From Xanthobacter sp. NM-25 (lineage in GTDB: Bacteria > Pseudomonadota > Alphaproteobacteria > Rhizobiales > Xanthobacteraceae): a DNA stretch of 64,000 nt. Both the position numbers and the translations under genes were made by a program. The stretch spans positions 186,001 through 250,000 of the forward strand of contig NZ_JACBFS010000005.1 in assembly GCF_022138605.1 (NCBI RefSeq). Direction: 5' to 3'. The notes under the pieces were generated by a model that saw only the letters and a program-made list of their open reading frames with translations, did not search any database and had not been told where the DNA came from. Below, one piece after another: positions 15,224 to 23,082 of this stretch (within the stretch, counting starts at the first letter, position 1; every line of letters starts with the position of its first letter).

Positions 15224-16918
15224 TCACGCATGCTGTCGAGCGAGAGGCTTGGCGTCGCCGCCGGGCGTCTTGACCACGGTCTTGGTCATTGCCGCGATGC
15301 CTTCCTCAAGGATGACCTTGCGGTTCGGCGGAGGGAGCTTGTCGCCGCGCACCTGATCGTATGGCACCACCACCCAGCAGGCGCAGCCCCAGATGCACTC
15401 GCCGGCCATGCCTTCGAAGCGGATCGCCGGCTCTGAGAGCATGGGGCCGATATCCACGAGCCAGGCGTGATCCTGCAGCTTGGCTTCCCAGTCGAGCGTG
15501 TCGTATTTCTTCTGGCTCTCCCAGAATGCAAAGAGGTCCGTTTTCGCGACGCCGGGCAGGATGACGTTGGCGTAGGACGTGAGGGCGTCGAAGAACTCGT
15601 GGTTGTAGGATTGATAGGTCGAATCACCATCGAGAAGGTAGGAGCTGGAAATCATCTCCTTCATGCCTTTTTCGATATTCTCGAAGCCCATGTCGCGCGA
15701 CGCATGAATGTGGACTTCGGCGTAGTCGGTCTTGAAGCCGTCCTTCAGGCCGCTGTACTGCGGCGTGAAGTCGATCCACTGCGCGATGACGGACTGCCAT
15801 TTCGATCCGGACTCGCCGGGCAGAACCTGCACACCGGGGTGGGTGAGCTTGGCGACGTCGAAGAGGGTCCAGTTGCGGGCCTTGGACGAGAGCGTCTCGT
15901 GCGGAGCGCCCGTGAAGCCGGCCGGCCGGAGGGCGCGAAACAGCACGCGTCCATAGTCCATCACGGCAAAGCGCATGAAGGAGTCGGCGACGAAGCGGTT
16001 GGTGACCATCTGCTTGAAGCCCTGACGAACTTCTTTCTCGCCGGTGGTCGTATATGCCGTGAGGCGCTGCCAGCTGTGTTCGGGATTCACCACGAAGAAG
16101 CCGCCGGTGAACGGGCTGCGGTAGAGGTCGCCCCAGACCGTCGTGACACCGGCATTCTTGTCATCGTCGAGCATGCAATCGAGCTCGTTCAAGGCGGTAT
16201 ACTGCCCCGGGCAGTTGTGGACATCATCTCCATCGCCGCTGTGGGAGAGCTGTCCGACGCCGATCACGGGGATCCGGCGGCCCAGCTTCACGTTCGACAG
16301 ATGACGGGCGAGGTCCACCACCATGCCGCTGCCCGTGCCGCCGGCGATGCTGAACGCGACCATCACCATGGACGGCAGCGTCGACTTCTCCACCGTGTCC
16401 ACGAAGCTGCGCAGCGCGACGTCCATCGGGCGCTCGCCTGCATAGTAGGCGTTGGCATAGATGCCCTTGGCGACAAGGCGGGGGAAATGACTTCCGGCCT
16501 CGGGCATCTGATACTTGTGCGACACATAGGATTCGAAGTTCGGATTCCAGTAGTAACGGGGATATTCGAGCTTCAGAAATTCGCGGGTCCGGTTGAGGCC
16601 CTCGAAGAACTCCGCCTTGCCCGGCACCGGCAGAGCGATCGCCTGGAAGTTGAAACGATCGGGCGCGACGCCGCGGGACTGGAGCCGCTTCTTGAAGGCG
16701 TTCGCATAGTCGATGGCGACGGCCATATCTTGGTCGCCGATGTCGACGACCATCAGTGCGCATGTCGCGCGGGGGTCTTCGGCGAGCAGATCCTCGATCT
16801 CGCCGGTGCGCAGCAGCGCTTCGATGTAACAGGCGCCGGTGCGGCCGATGCCGATCGCGTGGATACAGTGCGGTGACTGGGTGCCCGTGGCGCTGTTATA
16901 TAGGGATGACGAGGCCAT
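15224..16918 (-). CDS. Tubulin/FtsZ-like protein 2, GTP-loop intact
   Basis: A 564-aa protein with signature loop AGGTGSGM at residues 192-199, N-terminal turn GIGRTGA at 23-29 and VVDIGDQD at 57-64. It is the longest of the three paralogues. It shares the central block with protein 1 (LSHSGDG, EHSWQRLTAYT, VTNRFVADSFMR) and the C-terminal block with protein 3 (EGMAG, then a Gly, Trp and VPxxQxRG pattern). It therefore bridges the two and may be closest to the ancestral form. It lies between the 108-aa gene (110-nt gap) and the AAA+ gene. The lack of any membrane segment suggests a cytosolic protein. Whether it forms filaments is unknown. Confidence 0.88.
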   Translation of the reverse strand: MASSSLYNSATGTQSPHCIHAIGIGRTGACYIEALLRTGEIEDLLAEDPRATCALMVVDIGDQDMAVAIDYANAFKKRLQSRGVAPDRFNFQAIALPVPGKAEFFEGLNRTREFLKLEYPRYYWNPNFESYVSHKYQMPEAGSHFPRLVAKGIYANAYYAGERPMDVALRSFVDTVEKSTLPSMVMVAFSIAGGTGSGMVVDLARHLSNVKLGRRIPVIGVGQLSHSGDGDDVHNCPGQYTALNELDCMLDDDKNAGVTTVWGDLYRSPFTGGFFVVNPEHSWQRLTAYTTTGEKEVRQGFKQMVTNRFVADSFMRFAVMDYGRVLFRALRPAGFTGAPHETLSSKARNWTLFDVAKLTHPGVQVLPGESGSKWQSVIAQWIDFTPQYSGLKDGFKTDYAEVHIHASRDMGFENIEKGMKEMISSSYLLDGDSTYQSYNHEFFDALTSYANVILPGVAKTDLFAFWESQKKYDTLDWEAKLQDHAWLVDIGPMLSEPAIRFEGMAGECIWGCACWVVVPYDQVRGDKLPPPNRKVILEEGIAAMTKTVVKTPGGDAKPLARQHA

Positions 16919-17028
16919 AGGTTCGACTCCTCTGGTTAAAGGTCTAGAACGCGCGTGATGTATTTGACGGCGAATTGAGATGATGAAGGCGGTTTTCTGG
17001 CGTCTTCAGATGCCGTTTGGCGCCGCTG

Positions 17029-17355
17029 TCAGCAGCGGATATTGAACGTCTCAGTTTGATCCAAGATGCCCAGATGGCGCAGAATGTGCGCGACCGAGCT
17101 GGCGCGTTCGTGGGCGACGTAGAGCATGTAGTCTTCCACGAACAGCCCGGGATCCCTGGATATGACGCCGGACTCGATCAAATCGACGCCTGCCTCAAGA
17201 TTTTTTCGATGTAGTTTTGCGCTCCAGATGGGTGTCTCGATGTAGATCGCCTCATCGTCGACACCAACGATATTGACGAATTTTCCACCCCGGATGGTTG
17301 GAACCTGATAGCCGGCACCGTATTTGGCTTTTACCTCGTTCCAATCGAGTGGCAT
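17029..17355 (-). CDS. Small protein between tubulin-like genes, 108 aa
   Basis: I do not recognise this protein. It has an N-terminal part rich in short hydrophobic strands (GKFVNIVGVDDEAIYIET) followed by LHRKNLEAGVDLIESG and a C-terminal half that looks helical. It has no signal peptide or membrane span. A good AGGAG lies about 6 nt before the ATG at 17355, and the gene starts 10 nt after tubulin-like gene 3, so it is surely part of that operon. It could be an adaptor or regulator of the tubulin-like proteins; there is no direct evidence. Confidence 0.75.
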   Translation of the reverse strand: MPLDWNEVKAKYGAGYQVPTIRGGKFVNIVGVDDEAIYIETPIWSAKLHRKNLEAGVDLIESGVISRDPGLFVEDYMLYVAHERASSVAHILRHLGILDQTETFNIRC

Positions 17356-17365
17356 CGGGATCTCC

Positions 17366-18889
17366 TCACGCGTCTTCGCCGCGCAGCTGATGCCGCGGAA
17401 CGGCGATCCACTGGTTGCCGTTGCCGATGCTCGCGCCAGCCATGCCTTCGATCACCGTGGAGGGTTCGCAAAGCAGCAGGCCCTGTTCGAGAAGGAGCGC
17501 ATGGTGCAGGTGGCGTTGTTCCATGGGCTCCGCGTCGTAGCCCTTCAACGCCCCCTGGAAGGCGGACAAGTCCTTCAGGGCGACGCGAGGCAGCAGGTAT
17601 TGGATCGCGCCGGGCGATCCACCGTCGACCTGGTGCGGGGGCACTTCCGGCATGAATGCGGCATTCAAGGCGTCGATCCAATCCTTGGCCGCATGGTCGT
17701 TGGCGCTGTCGGCGGTCCGCATTTCGAGGAACTCGGGCTGATAGTCGGGCATGAGCCCCAGCGCGGTGCGAAGGTCCTTGGCTGCCGGGCCGGCCGTGTC
17801 GGACCCGAAGCCAAACATATGGATCCAGCGTGCGCCCCATGGAGTCCGGGCGGCCGAGTGCTGGGTCGAAGGTGCCGCGACCCAGTTCAGCAACCGCAGC
17901 GCCTCCCAGAGGTTCGCGCCGCGGCGCTCGGCAAACAGCGACGACAGCTGCTGCTCGACGGACTTGCGGGCCTCATGCGGGTCCACGTCCGCTGGCTGAG
18001 GGACGATGATGAAGCCTGCCGTGAACGGGTTTTTGAAGAGATCGCCGCAAGACGGGGTGACGCCCTTGTTCTTGGTCTCGTCGCAGAGCACATCCAGCTC
18101 GCTGAACACAGCATGCAAGCGTGCGCCGCGCGCTGTGGCGGAATCGCTCGGGTGGGGGGTGATCCCAACTCCGGTCACCAGGATGCGGCGGCCAAGGATG
18201 CTCGACGAGAGGTGACGTGCGAGATCCAGGGCGATCCCACTGCCCACGCTCTCTCCAAGTCCGAAGACGATGGCGACCACGGAGTCACCCCCCGTCGCCT
18301 CCACGCTGGAGGCGAAGCGCTTGAGCGCGCCGTGCATGGGGCGGTCGCCATCGTAGAATGCGCGGCCGTACGCCGCCTTCGCCACGGCCCTTTGAATCGA
18401 GCCATCGGCGTCTCGCAACGGCGCGTCGGCGGGCAGCCAGGCCAGTGAATCCGGGTTCGGGTGGTACAGGGGATACTCAAGCTTGAGAAAGTCGATGTAC
18501 CGGGCCATGGAGGCCTGCAGATCCTCCATGGGCGGCAGCTCGACCGGCATGATCTCGATCTGGGAGCGGTCGCCTGCAAGCTTTGAGGCTGATGCAATAA
18601 GGGGCTTGAGGTCGTCGTCACCGATATCGACGCCCAGAACGGTCAGTCGGGAGCCGGGCGGGTCGAGGAGGTCGACCGGAGCGTTGTCAAGGAACCTTTG
18701 GACCACGCCCGTCCCTGCTTTTCCGACGGCGATCAGATGGACGCCAAACGGATGCTGCGAGGATTGCGGGATCCGGTGAATGCCACGCTTCAACGCATCA
18801 AGCTTGCGTTGCTGTAGCTTGGCTTCGGTGGTGCCGATGGCGGGCAAAGGCCGCCCTCGGCGAAGATCCAGGCCTGCATTTGTGGGCAT
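17366..18889 (-). CDS. Tubulin-like protein 3, degenerate GTP loop
   Basis: A 507-aa paralogue of the two tubulin-like proteins. It keeps the N-terminal turn (AVGKAGTGV near 54-62), VLGVDIGDDD (84-93) and the LEYPxYxxNP block shared with protein 2. The signature loop reads GLGESVGSGI (210-219) instead of AGGTGSGM. Loss of the threonine and of one glycine predicts weak or absent GTP hydrolysis. The block EHSWQRLTAYT is also missing. The C-terminal block EGMAG...VPRHQLRG matches protein 2. It begins the tubulin group, 91 nt after cbtA, and is followed by the 108-aa gene. It may be a capping or regulatory subunit of a mixed assembly; this is inference. Confidence 0.82.
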   Translation of the reverse strand: MPTNAGLDLRRGRPLPAIGTTEAKLQQRKLDALKRGIHRIPQSSQHPFGVHLIAVGKAGTGVVQRFLDNAPVDLLDPPGSRLTVLGVDIGDDDLKPLIASASKLAGDRSQIEIMPVELPPMEDLQASMARYIDFLKLEYPLYHPNPDSLAWLPADAPLRDADGSIQRAVAKAAYGRAFYDGDRPMHGALKRFASSVEATGGDSVVAIVFGLGESVGSGIALDLARHLSSSILGRRILVTGVGITPHPSDSATARGARLHAVFSELDVLCDETKNKGVTPSCGDLFKNPFTAGFIIVPQPADVDPHEARKSVEQQLSSLFAERRGANLWEALRLLNWVAAPSTQHSAARTPWGARWIHMFGFGSDTAGPAAKDLRTALGLMPDYQPEFLEMRTADSANDHAAKDWIDALNAAFMPEVPPHQVDGGSPGAIQYLLPRVALKDLSAFQGALKGYDAEPMEQRHLHHALLLEQGLLLCEPSTVIEGMAGASIGNGNQWIAVPRHQLRGEDA

Positions 18890-18956
18890 GTCTTACGTTC
18901 CTCGAACCGTTGCTTGTGCACGACCGTTGCAGACTTGGTCGGAGTGTCTTGACGGG

Positions 18957-18973
18957 GCCCGGCGCGGCCGGGC
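18957..18973 (-). terminator. Hairpin between cbtA and tubulin-like gene 3
   Basis: A perfect 7-bp inverted repeat GCCCGGC-GCG-GCCGGGC just after cbtA. No T-tract follows on the minus strand, so it may only reduce read-through into the tubulin group or stabilise the cbtBA mRNA end. Confidence 0.35.
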
Positions 18974-18980
18974 GCCCGCG

Positions 18981-19733
18981 TCAGGCGGAGATGTGTTCGC
19001 GGCTCCGTGCCTTAGGGCTTCTCGTCTGGATTGCAGCGAATGCAACGGCGAGAGCGGCCCAGAAGATGACGTGTCCGGTCAGGGAGGCGGCCCGGAAGGC
19101 CCAGAGGGCATCGGTGGGGAAGGTCTCCGGCACCTCGTTGACGGAGGGCAGGGCCGCGAGCGCCAGGGCGATGGTGGCCACATAGACGCCGGCCGGCAGG
19201 ACGAAGGCTCGCCAGTCCCCGAGGGACATCCAGAGCCTTCGCCCTGTTATGAGTGCCGCCACGGCGGTGAAGAGGGAGAAGCCCATCATCACGAAGTAGA
19301 GCTGCGTGCGGGCATCGATGGTGTCGCCACTGCCGACGGCGGGCGGGTTGGGGGGATATTTGAGGGCCGGGACGAGAACCAGCGCGATGAGGCCGACGGC
19401 TGCCAGCAGGAGAGTTGTGGTTCGTGGCCCGAGCGCGCCGAGGCGTCCGTTGGCGAAGGCGAAGGCGATGGCGAACAGCCCGCCGACGGCAGCGCCATAT
19501 GCCAGGACGCCGGTGAGCAGGCCAAATCCGGCCTGGGTCTGGCGGCTGACGAGCTCGGGCTCTGCTGCGGCGACTTCAGGTGCGTGTGCGTGGGGAACGG
19601 CGCTTTCCGCCTGCTCCTCGAAGGCGATGGCGCGCTCAAGCGGCGGCTCGCCAAAGACCCTGAGGAAGCAGAAGATGAGAAGGCTGGCGATCAATCCGGC
19701 CAGCATTCCCTTGAACAAGAGCTTTCCGGCCAT
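18981..19733 (-). CDS. cbtA: CbtA cobalt-transport subunit
   Basis: A 250-aa membrane protein with about five hydrophobic helices, including LLFKGMLAGLIASLLIFCFL at the N-terminus, GFGLLTGVLAYGAAVGGLFA, LLAAVGLIALVLVPALKYPP and two near the C-terminus. A His-containing stretch (PHAHAPE) follows helix 1. KYPPNPPAVG between helices is typical of CbtA. It forms with CbtB a predicted cobalt transporter of the inner membrane. The start has GAGGAG about 8 nt upstream and lies 11 nt after cbtB. Downstream, 91 nt away on the same strand, begins the tubulin-like group, so co-transcription is possible. Confidence 0.9.
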   Translation of the reverse strand: MAGKLLFKGMLAGLIASLLIFCFLRVFGEPPLERAIAFEEQAESAVPHAHAPEVAAAEPELVSRQTQAGFGLLTGVLAYGAAVGGLFAIAFAFANGRLGALGPRTTTLLLAAVGLIALVLVPALKYPPNPPAVGSGDTIDARTQLYFVMMGFSLFTAVAALITGRRLWMSLGDWRAFVLPAGVYVATIALALAALPSVNEVPETFPTDALWAFRAASLTGHVIFWAALAVAFAAIQTRSPKARSREHISA

Positions 19734-19744
19734 GTTTGGGCTCC

Positions 19745-19972
19745 TCAGTGGCAGGGGAAACCGAGCAGGTGGCGGGCATCATGGACGTATTCGTGGACAT
19801 AGGAGCCCGCGAAGACGGAGAGGGCCCCTTCCTCGACCCCGACGAAGTAGATGGCGAGCAGCATCATGAGGCCGCCGAAGAGGGCCCATGGCATCACCTC
19901 ACGCAGCGGGATCGGAGCGGGGGTGGCAATGGATCCCGAGAATTTGGCCTGATGCTGCAAGAGTGTGGACAT
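19745..19972 (-). CDS. cbtB: CbtB cobalt-transport subunit
   Basis: A 75-aa single-span protein with the C-terminal motif HEYVHDARHLLGFPCH of CbtB. It is the partner of the CbtA encoded 11 nt downstream. The start is the second ATG in ATGACCATG, 6 nt from AGGAGG. It is identical in protein sequence to the copy at 3034-3261. This copy is followed by an intact cbtA, so it is likely the original and the other the duplicate. Its leader carries the same attenuator-like hairpin but only one 15-bp unit. Confidence 0.9.
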   Translation of the reverse strand: MSTLLQHQAKFSGSIATPAPIPLREVMPWALFGGLMMLLAIYFVGVEEGALSVFAGSYVHEYVHDARHLLGFPCH

Positions 19973-19999
19973 GGTCATCCTCCTGGACAAGGGGGTTGA

Positions 20000-20056
20000 A
20001 AAACGCAAAACGCCCCACGCGGCCCGGCCCAGGAAGGACGAGAGCAGTGGGGCGTT
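20000..20056 (-). terminator. Attenuator-like hairpin in the cbtB leader (copy 2)
   Basis: A perfect 10-bp stem (arms 20047-20056 and 20009-20018) followed on the minus strand by TTTTGCGTTTTT, identical to copy 1. It lies between promoter and gene, so it may be a conditional terminator. Confidence 0.55.
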
Positions 20057-20094
20057 GATGCCGAAAATTTTGGGTAGCTGTATTGCTGGCAAAA

Positions 20095-20123
20095 AAGTTT
20101 GCATGGCCTTTTCAGCCTGTCAA
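20095..20123 (-). promoter_or_regulatory. Putative sigma-70 promoter for cbtBA
   Basis: Minus-strand -35 TTGACA (20118-20123), 17-nt spacer, -10 AAACTT (20095-20100). The -10 is weak. It is the only candidate with a perfect -35 in this gap. Confidence 0.45.
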
Positions 20124-20136
20124 GCGCTGCTTCAAG

Positions 20137-20639
20137 CCAAATTTTGAGCATTCATTTTGTGAGGTGCTCCCAATCGCGCGGACAGTCTGGCGGCGTGGCC
20201 AAGCTGGGTTCGAGTATCGGTTACGCGGCCAAGTTGATACCGCCTGCCATGCCCCCCCGCTACGCGCTCCATCTGAGGCTCGAGTCCGTTCCATCGACAG
20301 GACCGGACCATGAGGACCGGACCACGCAGCGATCGAGGTTCGCGGAAGAGCAGAGCATCGGCGTGCTTTGTGAGCGGGAGGCCGCGCGAAGACGGCGGTC
20401 ACCTTTGGGTCGTCGACGACAACGATCAGCGCCCACATTTCGCGCTCGGTGATCTGACGCGGGGGGCGTTCGCTTCGACCTTCACCGTAACGGAAGATTG
20501 GCTGCGCAATCCCGACCAGCTCCGCCGGTCGAGCGTTGCTCAACCGGCGCATCAACGCCAAACTCACCAGAGGACTCAGGTCTCTATGGCATGGGAGAAG
20601 GGGGGCGGGCCTTCAAAAAGGGCGTCGGACCTGGCCGCG
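20137..20639. other. Intergenic gap with no assignable gene
   Basis: This 503-bp stretch lies between the cbtBA promoter and the end of the thioesterase gene. A minus-strand open frame (20567 down to 20112) contains a protein-like segment, NARPAELVGIAQPIFRYGEG, then low-complexity sequence. It runs through the cbtBA promoter and has no ribosome-binding site, so I do not call it a gene. It may hold a decayed gene fragment. Both neighbouring operons read leftward, so the end of the biosynthetic operon also lies here; no strong terminator was seen. Confidence 0.4.
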
Positions 20640-21392
20640 TCAGCAGGCCGGCATCGCCGCAACATTCGGTGGCGTGCGGGTGTGGAGCCAGAGGCGCTCC
20701 AGGGTGTCGGGCAGGGCATCGAAGACGCTTTTGGCGATCATGTGCCGGCCTTCGACGGTGTGCATCATCGTCGTCCCGGTGATGAACTCCGACCAGGCGC
20801 AGGCGGCCTCCCATTGCACGAAGGCGTCGGCGTCGGCGTGGAAGACGTGGGCGGGGCAGTCCAGCCGGTCGCCGGATGTGTCGTGCTGGTAGACTTCACA
20901 GATGCGGAAGTCATTGCGCAGAATAGGCTCGAATACCGCCATGGCTTCCGGGTTGTTCAAGATGTCCATGTGAATCCCGCCCAGGTCCGCGAGGGTGCGC
21001 TGGAAGTCGTGCGGAGCGAGCGTATGGAACGGCTCGCGATCCAGAACCATGCGATCCGGCGCGTTGCAGCCGAGAACAAACAGCATGTCTGGCCCCGGCA
21101 GCCCCCAGCGGACCCAGCGCCGGGCGATCTCGTAGCCCAGCAGCGCACCCATGGAATAGCCGAAGATGGCATAGCGGCCGGTGAGGCGGGCCTGCAGTTC
21201 CTCGGCCATCTGATCGGCCAGGGCATCAAGGCTGGCGGGCAGGGGATCGTTGAAGCGCACCTCCCGCCCCGGCAGCGCGACCGGGTGGATGTTCATGGAT
21301 CGCCCCGGCCGGGCCCAGCCGCGGAACAGGCTTGGGCCGACTCCTGCGGGTGGCAGAGCCAGGAGGAGGGGGGGGGAGTCACAAGCGCTCAT
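20640..21392 (-). CDS. Type II thioesterase of the NRPS/PKS cluster
   Basis: A 250-aa alpha/beta hydrolase of the GrsT/RifR class. The nucleophile is Ser80 in FGYSMGALLGYE, with an acid in HADADAF (near 187-189) and His217 in EGRHMIA. Such enzymes act in trans to remove wrong or stalled acyl groups from carrier domains. It is the last gene of the leftward operon and overlaps the C-T gene by ATGA. There is no integrated thioesterase elsewhere in the cluster, so it could also help release, but the terminal reductase on the first NRPS gene makes editing the more likely role. Confidence 0.93.
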   Translation of the reverse strand: MSACDSPPLLLALPPAGVGPSLFRGWARPGRSMNIHPVALPGREVRFNDPLPASLDALADQMAEELQARLTGRYAIFGYSMGALLGYEIARRWVRWGLPGPDMLFVLGCNAPDRMVLDREPFHTLAPHDFQRTLADLGGIHMDILNNPEAMAVFEPILRNDFRICEVYQHDTSGDRLDCPAHVFHADADAFVQWEAACAWSEFITGTTMMHTVEGRHMIAKSVFDALPDTLERLWLHTRTPPNVAAMPAC

Positions 21393-23074
21393 AGCTCCAC
21401 CTCGATATGGTCGTCGCCGGCGCCCGATTGCGCGACCAGGCCGTCAATATGGGCGGCGAGCTCGGAAAGAACCGGCTGCTCGAAGAGCGCGCGCACCGGA
21501 AGGCGCACGGGGAGCGCGCCCCTCAGCCGGCTGATGACCCGCGCCGCAAGCAGGGAATGGCCGCCGAGCTCGAAGAAATTCGCGTCGCTCTGCAGCGCCC
21601 CGCATTTGAGGACATCCTGCCAGGTGGTGGCCAGAAGAGCTTCCGTCGGCGTGGTGAGCTGCCGCCGCGGAGGGGAGGCGGCGCGCGTCGGGTCATGGGC
21701 CGCGGGCCGGTCTCCGCCGACGGCGAAGCCCAAAGCGGTGGAGGCCGGTGGCAGCTGCGCCAGGATGGCGCCGACTGTTTCCGCCGGAGCGCGCGACATA
21801 ACGGCAAGGAGCGCGGCGAGCCGGGAAGCCATGTCGGCGATGGTCGCGGCTGAGATCACATCCGCGCTATAGCCGATGTCGAGGGTGAGACCGTCGGCGT
21901 GGGGCCGGGCCCAGAGCGTCAAGGGGAAGTGGGTTCGCTCGTCGAAGTCCAGGCCCTCGCTGGTCAAGGCTGGCTGCTGTGGTGCGTGGTCCCGGGCGGT
22001 GAAATTCTCGACGACGAGGAGGGTGTCGAAAAGGGAGGCGCCGCGCCCCTGGATCTCGGACAGCGGCACATGCTCATGCTCCATCGTGGTGGCCTGACGG
22101 GTCTGCAGGTCGGCAAGCCAATGGTCGAGCGGCTGGGCCCGATCGATCGCTACGCGCACGGGAATGGTGTTAATGAACAGGCCGATCATCGAGGTGGCGC
22201 CCGCCAGTGTCGGGGGACGACCGGAGGTCGTGGTTCCGAACACAATGTCGTCCGCCCCGGTCTGCCACGCAATGAACAGGCCGAGGGCGCCCTGCAGCAG
22301 CGTATTGAGGGTGTGGCCCGAGGCCGTGCAACAGGCCTTCATGCTGCGGTGAAGGTCTGGGGGACAGGTCCAGGTGTATCGTTGGAACCGCGTGGTGGCG
22401 TCGCCGCTCAACAGCCGTGTGGAACCGGGAGCGCCGGCAAGATAGGAGCGCCAGAAGCTGGCCGATGTGGCCCGGTCGCGCCGCTTCAACCATCCGATGT
22501 AGGCGCTGTAGGGCGGGGCATCGGGCAGAGGTGGCGTGTCCGCGCCGGTTTCGCGCTGGTAGAGCAGCAGAAATTCTTCCAGAAGTTTGCGGATCGACCA
22601 GCCGTCAAGAATGATGTGGTGATAGCAGACGACCAGGATGGAGTCCTGCGGCCCGGTCTCAATCCACTGCGCCCGGGCCAGCGGCGGACGCCGCAGATCA
22701 AAGGTCGTCGCCCGGTTGGCGGCAAACAGGTCGGACAGTTTTGCCCGCTGCTCCGCGTCGCTGGCGGCGCTCCAGTTCAGGGTCGTGACTGCGGCCGGAG
22801 CATCCCGGACCACCACCTGGAAGGGCTCGTCCCGCTCCTCCCAATGGAAGCCGGTGCGCAGCACGCCATGACGTTGGATGAGGCCGCGCCAGGCGGCCTC
22901 AAGCGCGGCGCCATCGACCGCGCCGCGGAGACGGATGGCGGTCTGCGGCATGTAGAGGCCATCGGTTCCCGAAGACACCGTGTGGAACAGGAGGCCTTCC
23001 TGCATGGGTGACAGCGGATAGATATCCGCGATGGCATTGCGTCCGGTGATGGCGGCGGAGCTTGGGTGCGGCAT
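21389..23074 (-). CDS. Stand-alone NRPS condensation-carrier (C-T) protein
   Basis: A 561-aa protein with a condensation domain (about 1-440) and a peptidyl carrier domain (about 475-545), and no adenylation domain. The C-domain active site is intact (YHHIILDGWS near residue 150). The first core motif YPLSPMQEGLLFHTV is the form seen in domains that accept a D-configured donor, matching the epimerase that ends the preceding NRPS. Carrier Ser507 lies in LGGHSLL. The tail DDHIEVEL is acidic and could dock the TubC-type domain of the reductase NRPS. The ATG at 23074 is chosen; a TTG at 23086 overlapping the previous stop is the alternative. Its carrier must be loaded in trans or bypassed. Confidence 0.9.
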   Translation of the reverse strand: MPHPSSAAITGRNAIADIYPLSPMQEGLLFHTVSSGTDGLYMPQTAIRLRGAVDGAALEAAWRGLIQRHGVLRTGFHWEERDEPFQVVVRDAPAAVTTLNWSAASDAEQRAKLSDLFAANRATTFDLRRPPLARAQWIETGPQDSILVVCYHHIILDGWSIRKLLEEFLLLYQRETGADTPPLPDAPPYSAYIGWLKRRDRATSASFWRSYLAGAPGSTRLLSGDATTRFQRYTWTCPPDLHRSMKACCTASGHTLNTLLQGALGLFIAWQTGADDIVFGTTTSGRPPTLAGATSMIGLFINTIPVRVAIDRAQPLDHWLADLQTRQATTMEHEHVPLSEIQGRGASLFDTLLVVENFTARDHAPQQPALTSEGLDFDERTHFPLTLWARPHADGLTLDIGYSADVISAATIADMASRLAALLAVMSRAPAETVGAILAQLPPASTALGFAVGGDRPAAHDPTRAASPPRRQLTTPTEALLATTWQDVLKCGALQSDANFFELGGHSLLAARVISRLRGALPVRLPVRALFEQPVLSELAAHIDGLVAQSGAGDDHIEVEL

Positions 23075-23082
23075 GGGGCGTC

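Larger units (their letters stand above)
19683..20136. repeat. Direct repeat, copy 2 (cbtB unit, 454 bp)
   Basis: Same orientation and near-identical to 2972-3439. It ends inside codon 17 of cbtA on one side and just upstream of the -35 box on the other, so exactly one promoter-leader-cbtB unit was duplicated. Confidence 0.95.

Noticed and set aside
15467..16876. 469-aa plus-strand frame opposite tubulin-like gene 2
   Set aside because: Antisense shadow; its translation is low-complexity and lacks any motif.
19998..20136. Cobalamin riboswitch upstream of cbtB
   Set aside because: The leader is only about 115 nt and I could not find the B12-box core; only a terminator-like hairpin is visible.
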